Source: Nectonema munidae (taxonomy: Eukaryota; Nematomorpha; Nectonematoida; Nectonematidae). Taken from it: a stretch of 64,000 bases of DNA. Below, in pieces: positions 58,891-64,000 of this stretch. The DNA lies in assembly GCA_030549495.1 (NCBI GenBank), contig JAUIRK010000922.1:310001-374000 (forward strand), read 5' to 3'. The notes beneath the pieces are model-generated. The model did not search any database. It was not told the DNA's origin and worked only from the letters and a program-made list of their open reading frames with translations. The first letter of the stretch is position 1. Every line of letters starts with the position of its first letter. The translations under genes were made by a program, and so were the position numbers.

Positions 58891-59095
58891 CCGATCAAGA
58901 TTCTATGGTTTCTCAGCAGAGTTTTTTGAAGCGTAGTCACACTTTCAGTGTTAGAGTGGACGTAATGACAGCTGTCGATAGAGTTTATGTGATTGGCAGT
59001 GTTTCTGAGATCGGTCTCTGGCAATATAAAGATGCTCTTTGCCTAAACCTGCTTTCCAAGTGTGAAAAATCTTCTACGTCATCCAAATACATCAA
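58891..59095 (+). CDS. GPCPD1: GPCPD1-like glycerophosphocholine phosphodiesterase, first coding exon (CBM20)
   Basis: Acceptor TTAAATTATTTTAG ends at 58890; the likely start is ATG 58905. The exon encodes HTFSVRVDVMTAVDRVYVIG then SVSEIGLWQYKDALCLNLL, the first half of a CBM20 starch/glycogen-binding domain (pattern V-x-G-S-x3-L-G-x-W). It starts near the N-terminus, as human GPCPD1 does. The donor is AA|GTAAAT after 59095 in phase 2. Together with the exon at 63462 it forms YIN-SVWQRDVLIP, matching the LWKATIVLSRG position of GPCPD1. The enzyme hydrolyses glycerophosphocholine to glycerol-3-phosphate and choline in the cytosol. The catalytic GDPD domain would lie beyond the window. Confidence 0.72.
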
Positions 59096-59745
59096 GTAAA
59101 TGAATATTTGTAAATTATCCTTTTGAAAAAGCTCATTTTTAACCTCTCGAAGATCTTTTGTGAATTTTAAAACATTTTAGCGATATTTAAATGAAAATAA
59201 TGGTTCACATTGGAATAGTTTTCGCTCTTTGTTTAATTTAGTTTAACTCCATCTTCAACAAGTTTTAATTAAAATTGACCAGTTTTTATATTAAGAAGGT
59301 TATGAAGCAAAAAATATCTTATATTCAAAAGATCATTTCGGCTATTTTGTTATCTTCTGTTTTCTGATTTATGTACACAGTAGAACTCAAAGTATTGCAG
59401 CGCTAAAGGAAACATGCTATTTGATCGGATGAGAGAAAGTTCTGCCATGCTAGTTGACACTTTGGAGCTTTCATTGCTTTGATTACATAAAATTAAATAA
59501 ATGTAAAATACGTTATAAAAACATGCAAAGTAGTAAAACAAAACACAGTCAAAGTTTTACTATTTATTTATAAATTTGAAATTGGTAAAAAAAAGTTTGG
59601 ACAGATTTCATTTTATCCACTGCTTTTTGGATGCATATTTGGATACGTGAATACTAGTTCGCATGAGCGAAGTTCAATTCTAATTTTCACCGTGTTTAGC
59701 AATCTAATTCTAAAGTATATGGACAAGCCAAATCTGTTTTTGTTG

Positions 59746-59883
59746 TTAACCCATTAAGCCCCAATGTTCCCATTTGGGAACACAAGAGATTTCATCTTCG
59801 TCTGCTTTTTTCAATGACTTTGAATATAAATCGTCTGCGTTTTTTTAAATATCGTCTGATTTCTATCGTACTTAATGGGTTAA
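59746..59883 (+). repeat. 138 bp TTAA-ended palindrome MITE
   Basis: The element has TTAA plus CCCATTAAG on the left and the inverse CTTAATGGG plus TTAA on the right. The palindrome GTTCCCATTTGGGAAC lies at 59766-59781, followed by three TCGTCTG motifs. It is in an intron of the GPCPD1-like gene. A diverged relative may occupy about 59920-60032, ending AAAGGGTTAA. Confidence 0.85.
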
Positions 59884-60539
59884 TAACGGCTCTCTATCCT
59901 CTTTACCATGTATTTTCCAAATAGAATCTTGAAGAATGATCTGCTTTCTATTTCCATTCATTTTTGTATGTTATAAGCAGACGATTATTATTTCTTGGTA
60001 CATCGGTGTCACACTAATCATCAAAGGGTTAAGAAAAGTTTAGTGATCCTTGGTTTAGACCAGGGGTTCCCAACCCTGGTGTCGACAAGTAATTTTGCTG
60101 GGGTCGCAAAGACATTATAAATGATAATGATTTATAAGGGATTTGGCTCATCTGGCATCTCTGCGATTCTGCTACCAGTCTGTTTGAGCCAACACTGGAT
60201 TTGTATTTGGAAAGTTGTTAGTATGGAGCGTTGTAAAATTTGAAAATTTGATTTATCTCTTGTGCTTTAATAGTTAGTATTTCAAGGAGTAATTTTGTTT
60301 TGGTTTTGTAGTTTTTTCTTTTTGGGTGTGTGTCTCGGTGTGTAGTAGAAGGTTGTCTGATGTTTGAATTTTCTATTAACTACGTTCAAGATAATGATAT
60401 TCCGTGAATGTTAATAATAATTTCACTGCAAATTACCAATTTTAGTATCAAGTCATATATGCCGAAGATATTGATGTTTACAAACCTACAGTAAGCTGCA
60501 GAAAGACGTGAATATATGTAAGAAATAACAAATGAGTTG

Positions 60540-61215
60540 TTGGTGAATAATTAAAATTCAGATAAATGAAAAAATAGGAAAATTTCTTAAAGAAAATGGA
60601 CTAAGTGGGAAAATGTTGGTGGCATATGTACTGATGGTGCACCGTTTATGCTAGGGGGTAGATCAGGGTTTCAACAGGTGGTAAAGACTCCACAAGCTGT
60701 TCGAGTTCATTGGATTATACATCGAAGAATTTTTTGCGTTGAATGCTGAGGTGTGAGAATTCCTATCTCAGCAAAGAGGAACAAAACTTTCAAATTTGGT
60801 AAAAACTGCATACCGTGTAGATTTTTTCACAATTCTGTATTCCTTTAATCTTTCACTTCAGGGAGAGAATTACAACACTTGATTTTGCAGAAAAACGAAA
60901 TGCCTTCCAAATGAAGCTGGATCTTTGGCTGTCAAGGATAGAAAAGAGAAATTTTTACATGTTTCCCACATTAAATACATTTGTGGAAGAAAATGAGACT
61001 GGTGTATTCAACAACAGTTTTCAAAGTTTGCTGACCCAACACTTGAAGATTTTAAAAGAGGAGTTTAGTTTATATTTTCTAGAAAAGCCTCAGTTATCCC
61101 ATAGCTTATTTAGAAAACCATTTGCTGCAAAAATTGAAGATGTTCCTGAAAGATATCAAGAGGAATTCATTGATTTTATCACATCTGATTGTGCAAAGAC
61201 TGACTTTTAATCTCT
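60540..61215 (+). pseudogene. hAT transposase remnant (ZBED5/FAM200-like)
   Basis: Before 60911 the frame is broken: a stretch around 60620-60720 corresponds to the family's CTDGAPAMLGxRSGF and H-x-(I/V)-I-H-R motifs (read here as ATGCTAGGGGGTAGATCAGG and so on). From 60911 a 99-codon open part reads MKLDLWLSRIEKRNFYMFPT, LTQHLKILKEEFSLYFLEKP and RKPFAAKIEDVPERYQEEFI. The C-terminal dimerisation block is not recognised. The copy is inactive. Confidence 0.72.
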
Positions 61216-61450
61216 AGCAGTGAATCAATTTTGGATCAAGCAATTACTTCGATAGCCAAATTTGGTTGGGGGTATGCTGAGAATTCGTATGCCTTTTTCT
61301 TATGTGTAAAGTGACCTTTTCATTTTTACAACTTATAAAATCAAAGCTAAGAATTAAACTCCATGCTGAGGATGACCAACGTTGTGCTCTATCCAAAACA
61401 ACATCACGGATTGAGAAGTTGGTGATAGAAAAGCAGTACCAAACATAACA

Positions 61451-61588
61451 TTAACCCATTAAGTACCAAGAAATCAGACGATATTTAAAAAAAACGCAGA
61501 CGATTTATATTCAAAGTCATTGAAAAAAGCAGACGAAGATGAAATTACTTATGTTCCCAAATGGGAACATTGGGGCTTAATGGGTTAA
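61451..61588 (-). repeat. 138 bp TTAA-ended palindrome MITE, nested in the hAT element
   Basis: It is the same element as at 59746 in reverse orientation: TTAA at both ends and the palindrome GTTCCCAAATGGGAAC at 61553-61568. It lies inside the hAT at 60061-61856, so it was inserted after that hAT. Confidence 0.88.
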
Positions 61589-61864
61589 GAACATTATTGT
61601 TTATTATCAAAATAAAGCTTGTATTACTCGCATCAGTAACATCCAATTATGTAAATAAATGATATATTTTGAGCTAATTATATTGTATATAAATGTATAT
61701 TTTCGTTCTTGCTATAATAAAACAAGTTACTGCAGTTATGTAGCATTCTTATGTATACCTTAATCAATGAATATAGTCTTGATCTTTGGGTGGGCTCGCA
61801 GAAAGTCCGGTGAGGCTTAAATGGGGTCGCCACTGAAAAAAGTTTGGGAACCACTGGTTTAGAC

Positions 61865-62500
61865 GAAACGGTAGTTTGGCCTTTCGTAATGGACCGAATA
61901 TTTTTATAGTAGCGTTTTATGTTTTTTCTTAATCTTGACTTCTGTTTGAAATTGAAGGAAAGTTATGATGTAAATTTCATCTTTAAAATGTATATAAATA
62001 AGCGAAAATCTTAAGAAAACACTCGTTTTATAATCATGATATGGAAATATCAAAATGTACATTTTTTGTGATATGAATGAATGAAGGAGAAAATACTTGC
62101 CACATTTCAATCCATCACCACTTTTAACTGAAGCAGATGATTTCGTGATTTTAATTAATCCAAATCATCCCATCGTCCGTTAAAACGCACTCAATCGATT
62201 TCTTCATTTTAAGGCAAATTTATATTTAATTACCTAATCTCGCCTGCTTTCTCTGGGGGGAAATGCGTTAAGGTAATTTAATATCAATTTACTTATTCTT
62301 GCCTACTTTTTATGGCATGTAATGAGTTTTAATAAAGAAATGAGAACAGCTATGAAAGTTTATAAAATCAATAGAGAAAGTATTTACATTTTACTTAAAA
62401 AAGTTTATTCTCCACAAAAACGCAAGAAAAGAACTGTAAATTTATGGTTCATTTGCAATGCTATGAATAACAAAACCGACACTATTCCAGAAGAGTTTTT
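61865..62500. other. Intronic stretch without a recognised gene
   Basis: The stretch is AT-rich. A 72-codon lysine-rich frame at 62322-62540 ends inside a MITE and shows no domain. Confidence 0.45.
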
Positions 62501-62630
62501 TCTTCCTTTTCACACACAATGGGACACCCTTGTCCCATAGAATAAAAATCATCTGCTTTAAGTATATAAAAACTCATTGAAAAATAAAGCAGACGATACA
62601 TTTTGGAAAACCAATTCCTGAAAGGGTTAA
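62501..62630 (+). repeat. TTAA-ended palindrome MITE, left TTAA decayed
   Basis: The right end GAAAGGG plus TTAA is at 62620-62630. The palindrome GGGACACCCTTGTCCC lies at 62521-62536. AATCATCTGCTTTAAG and the inverted AAAGCAGACGAT follow. The left TTAA reads TCTT, but the spacing to the palindrome centre is the standard 27.5 bases. Confidence 0.7.
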
Positions 62631-63461
62631 ATGCGTTATTTCAAATCAAAAATGAGAAAAGGGCTTGACGATAAAGCTCTTTTAGTTTTACCATTTGTAA
62701 AATATTTTTTAAAAGCATACTTACTATATTTGATTTTATAATTTTAAAATACAAAAATTCACTAAATTACGTATATAGTTGAATATCGCTAAAGACAAAT
62801 GAATTAGAATACGCTCTGATCAAATGAGATTAGCTTTGCAAAGTGTCTGGAGAAATAATAAGAGAACAGGCTAAAACTTTTCACCCAAGAATTAAAATGT
62901 GAACATAATTAGGAGTATGCTGACTGTTGGTTTCTGTTTTAAGTTAAGTCGTTCGCCTTATGTCCTAACTTGCAGCGGATAAAGAAACATCTGTAAAATT
63001 TGTTCCTGAATTTCTCAAATTTGTTTAGAATGAAAATTTAAGTCCTCTTTAATTTACAATATATACGAAAAAACATTTGAATTGTAGGCCAAATAATTCT
63101 ACAAAAGATACTCACTATAAGAAACACAATTTGAAAATTCACTATTTTCAACGTTTACAAACCGGATTTTGAATTATTTCTTTTTATTTCAATAAAAGCG
63201 TATTTTTCCCATTTTAGTTTTATACTTTAAAGTAAATTTATAGATTTTACTAGGCAAGTAAAATTATGAGTCAAATTAAATGAAATTTTACCTTTTGATA
63301 ATCATGGAAAATCACCAATCCGAAACTGGGATACCTTGAGGTAAATATATTTTTATGGAGACCCCATTGCCCCAGCACTAAAGAGCAATTGGGTTGACTC
63401 CCTATTTATAAAGTGCGTAGGCATTATTATTAGCTCGTACTCACATTTGTGACGCGCTTAG
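62631..63461. other. Intronic stretch without a recognised gene
   Basis: AT-rich; no repeat end or exon recognised before the acceptor at 63460-63461. Confidence 0.4.
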
Positions 63462-63808
63462 CTCTGTTTGGCAACGCGACGTCCTGATTCCCTCAGAAAA
63501 CATCATCTCGTATCGCTACTTCATCGGCAAACCCGTCTCCTTGCTCTTTCAGTCGCCATCGCTTTGCGTAAAACACGTCACTTCTTCAGAAAACAGCAAC
63601 GCTAGTACCAAGGAGGATGACAGTGATGTGGATGAGCCTTGCGCTGAGGATTCCTCTAATGCATCTGCCCTCAACTGTTCTCAGTGTAAATGTGAAGACA
63701 GCCAACTTATCAACCCCCATACCCGACCCCACTCAACAAAACCTCCTGACGATCTCCTCATTACGTCTTGGGAGAGTTCCCTTGTTCCTCGAAAAACAAA
63801 TCCTGCGA
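63462..63808 (+). CDS. GPCPD1: GPCPD1-like phosphodiesterase, second coding exon (end of CBM20)
   Basis: The acceptor GACGCGCTTAG (AG at 63460-63461) gives phase 2, matching the exon at 58891. The frame reads SVWQRDVLIPSENIISYRYF (GPCPD1 has LWKATIVLSRGVSVQYRYF). An insertion of about 55 residues rich in S, D, E and C follows (NASTKEDDSDVDEPCAED). The conserved block then resumes as LITSWESSLVPRKTNP (human VHKWETHLQPRSITP). A donor-like CGA|GTATTT at 63809 is the chosen end; without it the frame runs to 63921. The acidic insertion is unusual for the family as I know it. Confidence 0.68.
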
Positions 63809-64000
63809 GTATTTCATTCTTTTTTGACTTTGCATTCAATAACCCACTTGATACCACGATCATTTTTGAACAATGCAGCCAATTTGTTGCTTTAAATGTC
63901 GTATTACATCGAATTACATAATTTAGCGTGATTTTTCTGGGATCAAATGAGTTAGTTTTATATCAAGTTACTAATAGCCATCTGCTTATTCTCGGACAAA
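63809..64000 (+). other. Start of the next intron (or exon continuation)
   Basis: The frame stays open to 63921 (SFFFDFAFNNPLDTT), but this no longer resembles GPCPD1. TCATCTGCTT-like sequence near the end is probably intronic. Confidence 0.4.

Larger units (their letters stand above)
60061..61856 (+). mobile_element. hAT element (ZBED5/Buster-like), 1.8 kb, with 8 bp target duplication
   Basis: The ends are CAGGGGTTCCCAA and the inverted TTGGGAACCACTG. GTTTAGAC flanks both sides (60053-60060 and 61857-61864). It contains a decayed transposase and, at 61451-61588, a nested 138 bp MITE. It lies in an intron of the GPCPD1-like gene. Confidence 0.9.

Noticed and set aside
62322-62540. 72-codon lysine-rich gene
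   Set aside because: It ends inside a TTAA MITE and shows no domain or splice support.
63421-63461. Acceptor at TATTATTATTAG (63433) for the GPCPD1-like exon
   Set aside because: It would need phase 1, but the upstream exon ends in phase 2; the acceptor at 63460-63461 fits.

Overview
The window looks like gene-poor, AT-rich nuclear DNA of an invertebrate animal. Long introns with GT/AG borders, animal gene families and dense old transposons point to this. A crustacean such as a parasitic copepod would fit, but that is an inference from composition and element content.

Host genes I can support: (1) the 5' part of an SLC6-family neurotransmitter/amino-acid symporter on the minus strand, with exon 1 at 12420-12615, exon 2 at 1-101 and a 12.3 kb intron of repeats between them; (2) an intronless coding region for PIG-S, a subunit of the GPI transamidase, at 23823-25394 on the plus strand; (3) a cluster of short unidentified coding exons at 29.39-31.15 kb on both strands; (4) an exon with two ubiquitin-like domains at 34028-34503; (5) the N-terminal (CBM20) exons of a GPCPD1-like glycerophosphocholine phosphodiesterase at 58891-59095 and 63462-63808, whose splice phases match.

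Most of the rest is mobile DNA. There are LINEs at 7.3-9.2, 13.5-14.1, 14.9-17.1 and 47.6-49.4 kb. There are Penelope-like fragments at 19.8, 26.2-27.4 and 44.9-46.2 kb, and hAT elements or fragments at 20.2, 41.8-42.2, 47.5-55.7 and 60.1-61.9 kb. A piggyBac element lies at 50.3-54.0 kb, with several foldback or MITE families, tRNA-like SINEs and minisatellites. The 47.5-55.7 kb block is nested: a hAT element received a LINE in its 5' region and a piggyBac element inside its transposase gene. Removing the piggyBac and one TTAA restores the local hAT reading frame.

The most distinctive signal is a family of short TTAA-ended elements, four of them exactly 138 bp. Each carries a palindrome centred about 27.5 bases from the start of its left TTAA, then repeats of a motif like TCGTCTGCTTT. 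The palindrome sequence differs from copy to copy, but its symmetry and position are kept. The piggyBac at 50.3 kb has the same geometry and may be the autonomous relative. A second TTAA-ended type, complete at 36.6-39.7 kb, carries arrays of 139-150 bp satellite-like units and has fragments across the window. Neither explains the host genes; both look like non-autonomous transposons with unusual architecture.
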